Source: Floccularia luteovirens (taxonomy: Eukaryota > Basidiomycota > Agaricomycetes > Agaricales > Squamanitaceae). From it: 64,000 nucleotides of DNA. Where the stretch lies: assembly GCA_009739215.1 (NCBI GenBank), contig VSJF01000009.1:496001-560000 (forward strand), in the 5' to 3' direction. Positions 47,601-58,967 of this stretch are shown in pieces; positions within the stretch are counted from its first letter, which is position 1, and every line of letters begins with the position of its first letter. The position numbers and the translations under genes are program-made. The notes under the pieces were generated by a model. The model saw only the letters and a list, made by a program, of their open reading frames with translations. It did no database searches and had not been told where the DNA came from.

Positions 47601-49201
47601 GGAGAACATAGCGATCGAAAGAGAGTACGAAACTGCTGTTGCCAAGGGTTTCCGTCCATGTAAGTACAAAATATCAACGCTCCCAATTCCTCCTGATCAG
47701 CCCAATCAACAGGCCCTACATGCAATAAGATGGTAGATCTGTCGCCGGAAAAGACATTCAGATCTCGCGCTTTTGAGCCAACGGATGCCGAATTAGCTAC
47801 CTATGGTCGCTCAAGGCGCAAAACTGGAAAGTCAAGGCAGAGATCTCCAGACATCAGAACGAGTTCACCGACTCCAGCAAAAGCATTCGAAGATATAGAT
47901 GTTCTTAGTGACTCAGAGGATGACTTACCCGACATGGCGCATATATTCCAACCACCCGCCAAGAAGCGGAAGATTTCAACCCCGGTCAAAACATCCAACG
48001 TAGGTTCCCTTGCTGGTGCTCAGATGTTTAATTTTTATGAGACGTCACATCAGGATCAGAGCTCTTCAAATGTCAATGATAATGAGACGGAAGGACTTTC
48101 TGAAGCTGTCATGGCAACCTGGAGAAAAGGTGATAATGATCTTGAACCCAGCACCAAGATGCTGGCCTTGATTCGCTACCTAAGAGACTGGGATGTAAGT
48201 GGAGAGAAAACAATATGTTACTCTCAGTGTAGGTTATTTTGTGTCTTTATTTTGATCTCACTAACGGTTATATAGGGACGTCCATGTTGGATTTGATAGA
48301 GACGTTATTCTCTCGTCATGGAATCAGGAGTTTGAGATTTGATGGAAAGATGGACCGGGCGGCAAGAGATTCAACACTTGCCCAGTTTAAGCAATTCGGA
48401 GGGCCCAAAGTTCTCCTCATCAGGTGGGTATGAATATTGTTGCATCTGTCAAACATGGGTAATCAACATTTCAAAATCATGCAGCACCAAGTGTGGTAGT
48501 GTTGGGTTAGTATCATTTCTCGTCTACGACTTGAAATTGTTGATTTGATTAATTTTCATCCAAAGATTGAATCTTGTATCTGCAAATCGTATAATCAAGT
48601 CAGTGCCTATTTTTCTTGTCATTAAGACTGTTAGTTACCGTGAGGTTTAGCATGGATCTTTCATGGAATTATGCTGCCGAATCGCAAGCCTTCGACAGGT
48701 ATGTGCCGACAAGTCCGCTGACCCTGTTCCTGACTGTTCACGTAGATGCCATCGCATTGGGCAGGACAAGACCGTCTATGTAAAACGTCTTGTAGTGGAG
48801 AATACCATAGAAGAACGGTAATAATACCATTCTTGCATTCTAATTCAGACTTGTTAAACGAAGACTACTTTTAGTATGCTACTGCTGCAAGAAGTTAAAG
48901 TTGGTAAGAGTAGTCGTTTCATAGCCGTCTGAATGACCTTAACACCATACCTCTTATATAGGCCTTGCTGGTGCAGCACTTGGAGAAGGCACTGGTGCTA
49001 AGCTCCATAAGCTTAGCGTTAAAGATATCAAATATGTAAAAAAAAATTTATCGATCATATTCTTATCACTCAAACTATTGTGTGTAGCTTTTTGGTATGA
49101 CCACAGGTGTACAAAACAATACCAACAGCAACAACACCAATAATGGTAACATCAACATGCATCGAACTAGTGACGAGAGTGAGAGCGATGAAGACGAGTG
49201 A
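44665..49201 (+). CDS. SNF2-family DNA translocase with RING finger (ULS1/RAD16-like)
   Basis: More than twenty exons span the gene. The N-terminus is acidic and helical. The ATPase lobe 1 shows GHQMIGVAWM, DDMGLGKT (Walker A), VVITSYQTL, the Walker B variant DEAQFIRNR and MLTGTPVTN. A RING finger is inserted between lobes, with CPVCKD, CTHEICFDCS and CPTCNKM. Lobe 2 has ICYSQ, RFDGKM, CGSVGLNLVSANRIINMDLSWN and CHRIGQDKTVYVKRL. The protein should move along DNA using ATP and act as a SUMO- or ubiquitin-linked ligase in repair or chromatin turnover. The C-terminus is Asn-rich and acidic. One extra base near 46555 splits RRTKDS from KLEGKPILQLPPKE, and one base seems missing near 44815 in a purine homopolymer. 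A further one-base mismatch may exist near 48566. Confidence 0.9.
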
Positions 49202-50417
49202 ATCTCGATACCCGGCAACTGTTGTACTATTCGAGGTTATATATCAGAAGCTGGATTGGTTTAATTAAACATATGTTTTTCTTTCATTAGATATACAACC
49301 TTTGATCTATAATTCAGCTATTTTGCTTATTTCAGTGTACTTGATTAGTATCCTACTGTACTTAAATAATCTTCTGTAAGAGTTAGTAAGTTATGGGGAA
49401 ACTTGAAAATGTTAAGTACTGATGTCTGATGTAGTACAAGTTACTATTTTGCAGCTACGTTTGAATACAACATGCCTGCTCTGTGAAGCATTTCAATTAC
49501 ATTTCATTTCTCAATGAAATCTCTTCAGGACATAGGAGATAGAGATGTTATAACAGAAGATAGGAGACGGCGATAAGATGGGACCTTTGCGGGGAAAAGC
49601 CAAGATAGGAGAAGATCTGCACAAAGTTATGCTTAAATACGAGCCCCTAAAAACAAAATTATTAAAATCTAACCATATTCCGTTAACTTGTCAATTTTCA
49701 ATTCAATTCTCGCCAACAAAGTCCAAATTCCGCGAATAAAATGGCTCCTCGAGGACTGGGGAGGTTATACGCGGCCGAACAAGAGCACAAGACGTCTACT
49801 CAAGCGTGCTTCAATTATAACTCTTATCCATCTCACTAACTGGAATGAGGGCCAAGTATACAATCCGCGGACAATTTTCAATATCTCAACAGAAGAAATA
49901 AGTAAATGTAGAGCGCGTGTGTACCGCAAGAGTCTAAGGGATGGTAACAGTTGCGAATTTGAGCAAGAATTGGCAGCACGTGATGGACTATTCCTTCTTC
50001 CACTGTACTGCGGTGAAAATTGCCATCGCTTCTTGGCTTTTCTGATATAGAAACACGGCGTTACCTCCGCGACCGCTTCAATTACTTCAATAAGTCAAGA
50101 GAACAATGAGTGGTAAAAACTGCAACAGTTTCTGTCAAGCCAAGATACATACGGGAAAGCCTTTGACAGTTCTCACAAAGGATTAGAACCCCCAAAATTT
50201 TTCTCCTGCATGCGCACATTTGATTCCTTCCCGGGATAGTTAGATCAGGAACTGCTTCCGATATGGGTATAACAATACTGCCGACGGTGTACTTATATAT
50301 GTAAATTGATGTGTTGAAATACATGGAAAACCCAGCCGACCCTATTAGTTAATAAATTGAAGTATAAAACATCCATGCCTTTAGCGACGATCTGGAAAAC
50401 TACATAAAATCCCCACA
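49202..50417. other. Gene-free interval
   Basis: The longest frame, 49688-50050 (plus), gives a basic 120-residue product without a recognised motif. Another frame through 49740 opens with ATGGCTCC but stops quickly. Decayed mobile DNA is possible but not shown. The right part must hold the quinone-reductase promoter. Confidence 0.4.
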
Positions 50418-51389
50418 ATGTGTTTCCCATCAAAAAACCAGAAGAACAACTTCCTAGACGACACAGAAAAAGCACATAGCCAAATGCCAGATAAACCGCC
50501 AACATCTGTATCGAAATCGACATTGGTTTCGAATGGTTCACCAGTGTCTACTTTTGGAAAGCCTTCTACCAAACCAAGGATTGCTATCATCATATACTCC
50601 ATGTACGGTCACATAACAATCAGTACGTGTAGTAATTTATTGGTCAGAACAATTCTGATGCTCATTGCTTATAGTGGCAGAATCCGTGAAGAAAGGAGTT
50701 GAACAGGCTGGAGGAACAGCTGATATATATCAGTGCGTGTGACTCTTAGTTTATATAGACAGCAAATAACAATATGTCCAGGGTAGCTGAAACACTCTCT
50801 GAAGAAGTTTTGGCGAAGGTATATGCTCCTCCCAAACCTGACTACCCTATCATTACAACGGAGAACATCCTCAATTATGATGCGTACTTGTTTGGTATTC
50901 CCACTAAATTTGGCACTATGCCACACCAATGGAGGGTAAGTTCTTAAACTGCAACGTATTAGCTACCCATATAATGACATCTTGTCTTAGGCCTTCTGGG
51001 ACACCACAGCTCAGCTATGGGCTGAGGGGCGATTGGCAAAAAAATACGTTAGTATGTTCGTATCGACATCCTCCCTTGGTGGAGGACAAGAAGTTACCGT
51101 CTTGAACACAATGTCCACTCTTGCTCATCATGGAATGATTTATGTTCCCCTTGGTTATGCGGACGCATACCCACTCATTACCAATATGAAAGAGATACAT
51201 GGAGGTAAGTAAATTTAGAGGGTGTAAAAGTTGTGGATCATAAATATATTGTTTATTTTAGGATCGCCTTGGGGAGCTGGAACATTCACGGATGGTGATG
51301 GCTCTCGCATGCCTTCTGCTCTTGAACTTCAACTTGCAGAGGTTCAAGGGAGATCGTTCTATGAGGTTGTATCGAGAGTCCACTTTTGA
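50418..51389 (+). CDS. Flavodoxin-like NAD(P)H:quinone oxidoreductase (WrbA/Pst2 type)
   Basis: Five exons join: 50418-50622, 50675-50732, 50782-50935, 50991-51204 and 51262-51389. A Ser-rich lead of about 55 residues precedes IAIIIYSMYGHI, the FMN phosphate-binding loop. Then come the family segments YDAYLFGIPTKFGTMP, STSSLGGGQEVTVLNTM, HHGMIYVPLGY and SPWGAGTFTDGDGSRMPS. Enzymes of this class reduce quinones by two electrons and protect against redox cycling, which suits a fungus that degrades lignin-like aromatics. The N-terminal extension is typical of basidiomycete members. The frame is clean. Confidence 0.93.
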
Positions 51390-51729
51390 TTTTTAGTGGC
51401 AGGACCGGATCCTGTCGTCCTTTGGTATCTCTGCGGCATTGCTATCTTGCTTTTGACTTTATTTTTTCCTGTAGCAAAATTTCTTTCGCTACCTGCATCA
51501 CTTCCATTACCATCACACTTCCATAAATTTAACTATTGTATATATAAAGATCGCAAATGATTATAACCATAAAATATATTTCTTAGTTTTTCGGCACAAC
51601 CTCAGTTATCTTAAATTACATCCTTGAAATCGAAGTCCATTGAAGTCCGAAGTCCTATCTACTAAAACGCTATTCGGTTCTATGCTATTCCATTACAAAA
51701 GAGTCCTGTCCGTATTACAATTCACCCCC
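51390..51729. other. Convergent intergenic spacer
   Basis: Short spacer between two converging 3' ends. Nothing recognisable. Confidence 0.45.
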
Positions 51730-52828
51730 TCACAGAAGTATTGTTACAATACCAGCAAAAGTGCAGATAATAAAACCCTTGAATCCAATTCGTACAGCAT
51801 GTCCTGCATTAAGTGAGGCATTACTACCGGGACTTAGAGGACTGTTCGTTCCCGAGTCTGTAGTGGAAGCTGAGGGAGAGGCCACTGTTGAAAAACCGCT
51901 CGAAGTAGGTGATGGTGTGACGACTGGGGCCGAACTTGAAGAAATAACACTCGAGCTGATATACTTAGAGAATATTACAAAAAGAAGACTGAAGAGTCTT
52001 ACAGTGTGCTATGATCTCCGTGGTCATCAGTAGTCGTAGGGCTGATAGATTAGTCAAGTCAGCCACAATACATAAGATTAACAATAATTGATATACTTAC
52101 GATGCAGAATGAACTCCATGATCATCAGTGGTCCTATCAAAATGTATTAAAACAATGAGGGCGCAGAGGATCATGTTGCTTACGATGCAGTGTGAATCCC
52201 ATGGTCGTCAGTAGTCCTATTAAAATTGTTCAATCATTGATAATTAGAACGAGTTAAATGTTGCTCACGTTCCGCCAATAGTTGAACTAAGCAAAAAAGA
52301 AACGATTTCTGTTTAGCTACTATGACAGAAGAAAGAGGAAAGCCGACCCACAGTCCTTGATGATTGCCATGGTCATCGCTTGTCGATCTAGCGTACGAAT
52401 ATGAGTTCGTTTGATTCTAAAAAAAAATCACAAGCCCACATACAGTCCTTGGTGATTTCCGTGATCATCAAATGTGGAGCTGTACGTTTAAAAGTCGTCA
52501 GCATTCCAATACAAAAATTATCATTTCAGCTGACCTTCCGTCCCTGTCGAAGGTAGTGGTATCATCACTGATTGGGACGTATGCATCAGCCAATTATTTT
52601 TTTTCTCCCTAAAAAGATGCTTAATACGTACATTCCATGGCGTCCGTCACCATCACCGTCACCAAAAATAGTGGTCATTGACAAGACAGTGGTTGTAGCT
52701 CCACCTTGGTCTGTGGTCACAACAGTTGCTGTTGCCGTACTTGTGAAATCGTCACTGCCATGACGGGCAATTACTCCAAGTGCGCAAGTGAGGAGTGAGA
52801 AAATTGACGTGATGTTCATGAACTTCAT
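51730..52828 (-). CDS. GPI-type secreted protein assembled from phase-2 micro-exons encoding DDHG repeats
   Basis: Nine exons can be joined: 52632-52828, 52535-52567, 52444-52479, 52352-52387, 52269-52286, 52184-52216, 52101-52133, 52003-52041 and 51730-51955. Seven internal exons are 18-39 nt long, and all introns are phase 2. The start is a signal peptide, MKFMNITSIFSLLTCALG. Each micro-exon adds a short unit: STFDDHGNHQG, STSDDHGNHQG, STIGGT, TTDDHGIHTAS, TTDDHGVHSAS and TTTDDHGDHS. The last exon is Ser/Thr/Pro-rich and ends in a hydrophobic stretch (GFIICTFAGIVTILL), as expected for a GPI-anchor signal. No family is recognised, and the protein is probably at the cell surface. The upstream ATG at 52879 is less likely because it would bury the signal peptide. 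Confidence 0.75.
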
Positions 52829-54357
52829 AGATGAGTTAGACTTGACTGTACTGAAACGACGGTGTTCCTGGTCCCTCATTTTCTCATTTTATACGCTACA
52901 ACCTATGAGATTGGTCACTATCACATTAATGGTGCATGTTGCTGCGGATTGATCAAGTTTGCCAAGCCAGTTGATACTTATAGTCTACACAACATCATGT
53001 ATCCAAACGAAGTAGGCATATGATGCATTTCTGTTTCCATCGAGGGAACACCGAAGGGCGGATTGAGTTCCTAAAGATATCCTGTTTCGACGGTGACAAA
53101 TCGCCGCTGTCCCGTGAAAAATGCCTCACATCCAAGACGTAACGGAAACAAGAGAAGCCGAAGCGTTCTTTTTCATTGTTTACCTATCGCCTTAAGTCCC
53201 CAAGTTAAGTTGAGCTCGTGTAGCTTCGATACTGTATAAGGTCGTACCGGCAATATCTGGGTCAGCCTTGGCTTGGGATAAAAGTTTCAGCAAGAGATAC
53301 CATCTGTAACAGCCTGTAACGGTTGTCGCACTGCGTATTGCTGTTACACTAAAATTAGCCCGATCGGAGCGAGAGTTTAGCAAAATAGATCTGACCAGTG
53401 TTATATAAATGCTGTCAGACTCAAAATGCAAATGGCAATTCTCTGATATCGCATCTCGTGACAAATATTTTAATGCTTGGCGTGGATAGCTTTGGATAGC
53501 TTGACTACTGTATGCGCATTCTTGAGAGCATGGTATACTTCCCCAAAAGGCGAGTTTCTATTTTTACCTAGCCTGGCCCTTTATCAACGGTGCATTTTTG
53601 TTTCGTACTGAGGTGCGTTGATGGTGCGGCTGGTAAATGATGCCATACGTGGTAAACGGACTTATCACTCGTCAGGCTTATTCGCAACGTGAAGTGGCAA
53701 TGTAGTTCATTCAGTCAACCAGTAAATACAAACCATAATGAGAAGACACCTCGGATCATGGCCTGACATTGAAGAAGGGGAGCTGGTATCTGGCCGAGAT
53801 GGAGATCACCTTTAATTCTGATCTGAAAAGTTTGTTAAACTTTACCCATCCTTAAGCATCGATAAGAATGGATAATACACTGCACTGTGTGAAGGCTTGT
53901 GAAGGCTGAGCTCGTGAAATATGCCGAGTGTTAATCCGTGTTGGAAGATAGATTTGATTAATGATAGAACGACTGCGCATCTTGGCGAACCTTGGCTAAC
54001 TCAAATGTGACACGTTAGAGAAAGATTGGTGAAAGTTTGCACCTGGCAATGGCGGTCAGGTTAACCCCATGGGAACAGCATATTTTCACGACGAACCAAC
54101 TCTTACCCGGTAACAGTTTTGATGGTATACATTATCATAGAATATAAGTAACTTACATATCACGTGCAATGGGCCACAAGCTGGATCAACAAACTTTGTT
54201 CCATCGCACATGAGGAGGGCCAGCAATGATTTCAACCTGAAGCCCAGTATCCAGCTCTGGACAACTCTGATATATCTCACTTCGAGGCTATCCGAAATCA
54301 CCACCTTGAGCCGTTGAGCTGTCACACCCCCTTGATTCGTTGACTTTAACATCAATA
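52829..54357. other. Gene-free interval (1.5 kb)
   Basis: This is the promoter region for the micro-exon gene on the left and Rtt106 on the right. The frame at 53192-53464 (minus) has no motif. Nothing else is recognisable, and no tRNA or repeat was seen. Confidence 0.45.
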
Positions 54358-55860
54358 ATGGATACCCAATACTACGATGCCATTCTTTCGTCACTCCCAA
54401 CTGAACTGTCTGACAATTTACGCAGTCTTTGTACCACAACTGAAGGAGTATTTGCTATGGAAAACTTCGTCCGCTTCATCCTTGGTGCGAACTGTTTAAG
54501 TAATTCATCCCAAGATGTACAGCAGCAGTGGCCCAGTAAACAAGTGGATCTACAAAATGTTTTAAAAGGACTTCTGGGTCAGTTCCCCAACAATAAAAGA
54601 TTGCGCGAGGACGGTAATAGTAGCCCTCCGGACACACCGAATTCCAAACGTCAGCGCTTATCCCCTCCTACTCTGGAGAAGGAAGAATTCCACTCAGATA
54701 ATGGACCACCTGTATATACCCTACATTCTGTATCAATCAACTCCCCTATCCGCAAGAAGGTTGACATTACTATTCATCAAAACTGCATCAGATTCACAAA
54801 TCCTTCGACGAATGTACTAGAGACTACCATACCTATCTCACTCATTCGTCGTGCATTTATTCTTCCGACCAGAGGAAAATCCAAGGCCCATTGGACTGTC
54901 ATACTTATCTCGTCAGATGCCCCTGATAGAAGCAAAACTGCCAACATATCAAATCAAGATAACCCACAGATAATATTTGGTCTTGACGCATCGAGTACAT
55001 CACCAATCACAACGACTTCATACAAGACCCCGCTCAATCCAGTTGTCACTGTAATTCCAAAAGGAAGTCCAACGATTCCCGTAATTCGCGAATTCTTGTC
55101 GAAAATAAAAGTGAGCATTCTGGAACCTTCAATTGATGTGTTCAAGAGTGTGTTACCTGGAATCGGAAATAACGCAAGCGTCGAAGGAATACCAGGTGTT
55201 GAGGCTTACCGCGCGGCTAAACCAGGGAGCCTCTGGTTTTTCAAAGAAGGGGTGCTTTGGGGTGAAGGAAAGCCTTGCGAGTTTTGGTCATTGGAAGACC
55301 TGATAGGGAAATCTGAAGGATTAAGAATGGTTGGCGCTGGCCGTACTTTCTCCATCATCCTAACTCGAAAAAGTGGCACCAATGATGTTGATGATGACAG
55401 TGAAGATGTCGGCGAGGAAGCAGAGATCAGCATGATTGATGCAAGAGAAAAAGTGGGAATAGAACAGTGGGTTCGTATTCATCGTCACATCTTCGGGAAA
55501 AAGAAATCTATAGACGCTGGAAAATCGGATGGAGTCCCTTTGACCATTGCCCAAATCGGAGATGATTCCGATGAAGAGGACGAGGATTTTGCTGTCAGTT
55601 CCGATGAAGAACACGATGGTTCCTCCAATTCTAGCGCTACGTCTGATAGTGACACCGATAATAGTGCAGATAACGAAGATGAAGCTGAGGAGGAAGACGA
55701 GGAAGACGAAAACAGCTTAAACGAGGATGAACACCCTTTGTTAAAACCTGGCGCCATGCCACGTATGTCGAAAGCAGCTATGGATATGGCTGTGGATCTG
55801 GTAATAAATGATTTAACGCAGGACAATAGTGAGGATGAAGAAGATGAACTGGACGATTAG
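54358..55860 (+). CDS. RTT106: Rtt106-type histone chaperone
   Basis: This is a single uninterrupted 500-residue frame, unusual here because every other long gene has introns. The ATG at 54358 is used, since the frame open at 54340 would need a TTG start. After a helical N-terminus and a Lys-rich nuclear-localisation-like stretch come the tandem pleckstrin-type domains: RKKVDITIHQNCIRFTNP, RRAFILPTRGKSKAHWTV and, in the second, GSLWFFKEGVLWGEGKPC. The C-terminal 150 residues are dense in Asp, Glu and Ser. Rtt106 binds acetylated H3-H4 and deposits it during replication and at silenced or cell-cycle-regulated genes. The acidic tail would contact histones. Confidence 0.9.
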   Translation: MDTQYYDAILSSLPTELSDNLRSLCTTTEGVFAMENFVRFILGANCLSNSSQDVQQQWPSKQVDLQNVLKGLLGQFPNNKRLREDGNSSPPDTPNSKRQRLSPPTLEKEEFHSDNGPPVYTLHSVSINSPIRKKVDITIHQNCIRFTNPSTNVLETTIPISLIRRAFILPTRGKSKAHWTVILISSDAPDRSKTANISNQDNPQIIFGLDASSTSPITTTSYKTPLNPVVTVIPKGSPTIPVIREFLSKIKVSILEPSIDVFKSVLPGIGNNASVEGIPGVEAYRAAKPGSLWFFKEGVLWGEGKPCEFWSLEDLIGKSEGLRMVGAGRTFSIILTRKSGTNDVDDDSEDVGEEAEISMIDAREKVGIEQWVRIHRHIFGKKKSIDAGKSDGVPLTIAQIGDDSDEEDEDFAVSSDEEHDGSSNSSATSDSDTDNSADNEDEAEEEDEEDENSLNEDEHPLLKPGAMPRMSKAAMDMAVDLVINDLTQDNSEDEEDELDD

Positions 55861-56435
55861 CAAACAAATATGGCCTCAGTATGTTTCCAACTAAATGTCA
55901 CGGCCAATTCTTCTATATGCAGTTTATCCTATTGTATTTCTGAATGGTTGGGATTTCCATTTAATCACAAATAACATATTTGATGGTTTTCGCCCGAGAT
56001 CTGATGTCCAGATTACTTGGTCCCAATCCCCCCATTCAGATCGCGCGGCCATTATAACAAATTAATTGACCGACGGACTACTCCATTGCAGTTATCGTAT
56101 GTAAACACGGAGTTCGGCAATCCTGTCTCGGTACGTTGCATCCGTTCCCTAAAAGGACGCGTAATACAGGAGTTAAGTGAACAATGCTGCAGGTTTTCTT
56201 GATAGTTGGCCCATGAACTCCGAGATATACTTGATACCAATAGCTTCATGTGTTAACTGTTAGCTCCGGCCCCAAGATAGTGGTATTTTCGAGTGTGCTA
56301 TGTCGTAATGTCGCGACATTATAAGTTAGCCACCACATGAAGTACCCAAAGAACCTCGGTACATTCGTCCAAGATCATGCTCTCTACCACCATCATACTT
56401 TGGTATTAAGTGTCAAATATTTGGCGCCTAGCCTG
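55861..56435. other. Intergenic interval
   Basis: 3' UTR of Rtt106 and promoter region of the membrane-protein gene. No gene or repeat seen. Confidence 0.45.
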
Positions 56436-57674
56436 ATGAGCAATTTGGAAACGCCCAACAGCACTTTTCCTATCCTCAACCCCCATGTTTACCTCAATTA
56501 TCTTACACCTGAAATCGCGACACAATATGAAACCTCTAGGAATATCATCATAGCAACAAGTGGTGTACGTTTCAGTCTTTTTACCTTGCTCATTAATTCA
56601 CACAACATTCCAGGCTTTAATTTGGGATATCCTAACCAACTTTTATGAAGAACTCCATATAATACGAATGTTTCTGCAGCCCACAGCCTGGGCATATGTT
56701 TTGTCAAGGTGCCTGTTTAATTTACATAATCTGCATTTTCAGGTTGCTGATCTGAAGAAAGATTCTCCTCTCTTAGTTATATACTGATGGGTATTGTTTT
56801 CAAGAGTGAGCAGAAATCATATCAGGTTCTGTGACGAGAGCCACTCAAACTTCCATAGCACATAAACTGGCACATTGTGAGGCATTTGACCATGGTACCA
56901 CAGCAATCGAGGTCATAGCGATTTTTTCGACAACATTTCTCTTCCTCAGACGTGTGCAAGCTATATATTTCAATTCGACAGTCGCGTTTTATGGCTTTAT
57001 GGCGTTGTGGATCGTGGACGTTGGTCTTGCTACACTCATACCCATAGGGTCGCATGCGGGTCCATTAGCGTCAACTGGATACTGCATCAACACTGGGATC
57101 AAGAAGTATGTCGGTGGTGCCGCAATTGGAACCCTTGTCTTCGAAACGACTGTCTTCTTTGCTATTTCTTACAAATTAGCATTTTTGCATTGCCGATCGG
57201 ACGGCTCTTTGTCCTGGAGAAACTTCCTATCTGGAAGTGCGTTGCCCCATCTTTCCAAGGCTATTTTGCATCAAGGACAACTATATTATCTGTGTGTTCC
57301 ATCTACCTCCTCCTTTAGAAGTGTTCTAATCAGGCGTCTTTCCACGATAGCATCAACTTCTGTACCTTAGTCGTTATATCTGTCCTAATCATGTCACCTT
57401 CTATCCCCCCATTTACCAATCGACATTCACGTATCCATATATTGCACTTGCCAGCTCCATGGCTTGCAGGGTCTATCGAGAACTTAAGACTGCCGTGGAC
57501 GAATCTGTCCAATTCTCGAGTATCAGGTTTTGCAGAGCGACAGAGGGCTCTTCCATTACCACCGTTCCTAAAGATAACGAATTCAGTAAATCAATACATA
57601 CAGACACATCGGTAGCCGTAACGGAGGAGACCAAATCAAGCAGATCCAGACCAGCAGACTTGAACATTTGTTGA
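56436..57674 (+). CDS. 7TM membrane protein of a fungus-specific family; frame interrupted
   Basis: The product starts MSNLETPNSTFPILN. It continues ALIWDILTNFYEE, PTAWAYVLSR, SYILMGIVF, SIAHKLAHCEAFDHGTTAIE, FLFLRRVQAIYF, WIVDVGLATLIPIG, GYCINTGIKKYVGG, ETTVFFAISYKLAF, ILHQGQLYYL, VVISVLIMSPSI and SMACRVYRELKTA. This matches the large family of seven-helix proteins of unknown function in mushrooms (the DUF6533-like group). It is probably a plasma-membrane receptor-like protein, with no demonstrated ligand. The segment near 57410 lacks one C in a C6 run compared with the frame before and after it (SPSI to PPIYQSTFTYPYIAL). The region 56730-56800 is hard to join, so the exon structure is partly uncertain. 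Confidence 0.7.
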
Positions 57675-58210
57675 TGTACTGCGAGCGCGTTCTCTAGCAT
57701 TTAATATGCTGGTCACCTGTAGAAAATTTCCGATATCAGTGGGGAGAGAGAGATGCAGCGCATGTGCCTGTCAATGGACTAACGTCCAACACAAACATTC
57801 CCATGAACTCCTACAATTTCTTTTCGACTCAGTAATAAGCAAACGTATTCTAGTTATGATACACAAAATCACATGTTCGATTAATTTTATAAGGGGTTGG
57901 ATAATATAATGGCATCCTGTTCATGACTATCAGATATTCTTCCATTTATCTAGTCAGCACTCTGTGCTGGCACTGACATGCAGCCATCACGAACGTGCGT
58001 ATGTGGGGAGTGTTGTTATCCAACCCGTGGGAAAATGACAGGAAAGGATGACAGTATTGCTCTAAGAGGATTGCTTCACCTCATGGATGTCTAATTTCAT
58101 CACTTCGAATTCGCCTGTGAAGACGTTTCGTCGGTTTGTTGTAGAGTTGGCAGATGGTCTAAACTACATTTAAAGAATGAGAGGCTTCTTACTAAGTATC
58201 ACTGCTTTCC
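57675..58210. other. Upstream region of GIT1 pseudogene, duplicated
   Basis: From about 57980 on, the sequence is alignable in patches with 59200-59432 upstream of the intact permease (cacgaacgtgc, tctaatttcaccac/catcac, gtctaa...aaactacatttaaa). The promoter was therefore duplicated together with the coding region. Confidence 0.6.
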
Positions 58211-58967
58211 ATGTTCCCATGTCGCTCATCTTTGCGTATGTCTTTTGTGCTAGGTTCAGCTTTCCTTGACGTTTTACACTTTCTTCTTAGCTGCGGCACT
58301 GCCCTATTCTCCGATGGTATTTTCAATTAACCACAACCTTTGATTATTACAAGTTGATTTATTGAACTATCATAGGCTACGCAAAGGGGGTCATTGGAAC
58401 TGGGAATACAGACTTTGTAATGGCGGTTTATCGTGTATACTGATTCTTCTTATCGTCAGTAAATACGCGTTAGTGTTCCTTTATTTTGTCCTAGAACTTC
58501 ATCTTCATATGTAATTCTGACTACGTTCAGTGCTTACGTGCATATATGGATCCGAAGCTTTGGCAAAACATAATTATAGCCGGGTTTTGAGTAGTCTCGG
58601 GTTTGCTGGCACTGTCGTAGGAATGATTGTGTTCGGTAAGACTCAAATACCAACTATGTACATTTTTCTTAAGATTTATCTTTTTGATGCAGAGTATCTT
58701 TCCGACAAAATTGGCAGGAAATTCGGCATGGTGTGTTGATTGTTCGCTCCAACTGCTACTCATTATAATTTGTTTAGATGGCAGCTTCAGGTATCGTTGT
58801 TGTATTCTCGACTCTATGTGCGGCTTCTTCTGGTGCGCATGGCAGCTTAAGTGGCATGCTGAGCATGCTTAGTGCAATGCGGTACTCAAATATTCCTTCT
58901 CTTAACTTTGAATCTGTTGGCTAACGATAGATTGATAGATTCCTCTGGGGGATTGACATTGGAGATA
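58211..58967 (+). pseudogene. Truncated glycerophosphoinositol-permease pseudogene
   Basis: This is a tandem copy of the first third of the gene at 59433. It retains SLIF and CGTALFSDGYA, GVIGT, SEALAKHNYSRVLSSLGFAGTVVG, YLSDKIGRKFGM and SGAHGSLSGMLSMLSAMR, with introns in the same places. Compared with the intact copy, about 25 bp are missing after the first ATG. The donor after GVIGT is GG instead of GT (58403-58404), and homology stops abruptly near 58967 inside the next exon. The gene cannot make a working transporter. Micro-exon 4 is still recognisable as taaatacgc. Confidence 0.88.

Noticed and set aside
49688..50050. 120-residue open frame as a gene
   Set aside because: No signal, motif, intron partner or sensible upstream region; composition looks like decayed sequence.
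53192..53464. 90-residue minus-strand frame in the 1.5-kb interval
   Set aside because: No motif, no signal peptide and no splice continuation.
54340..54357. Upstream extension of the Rtt106 frame
   Set aside because: It would need a TTG start; the ATG at 54358 has normal context.
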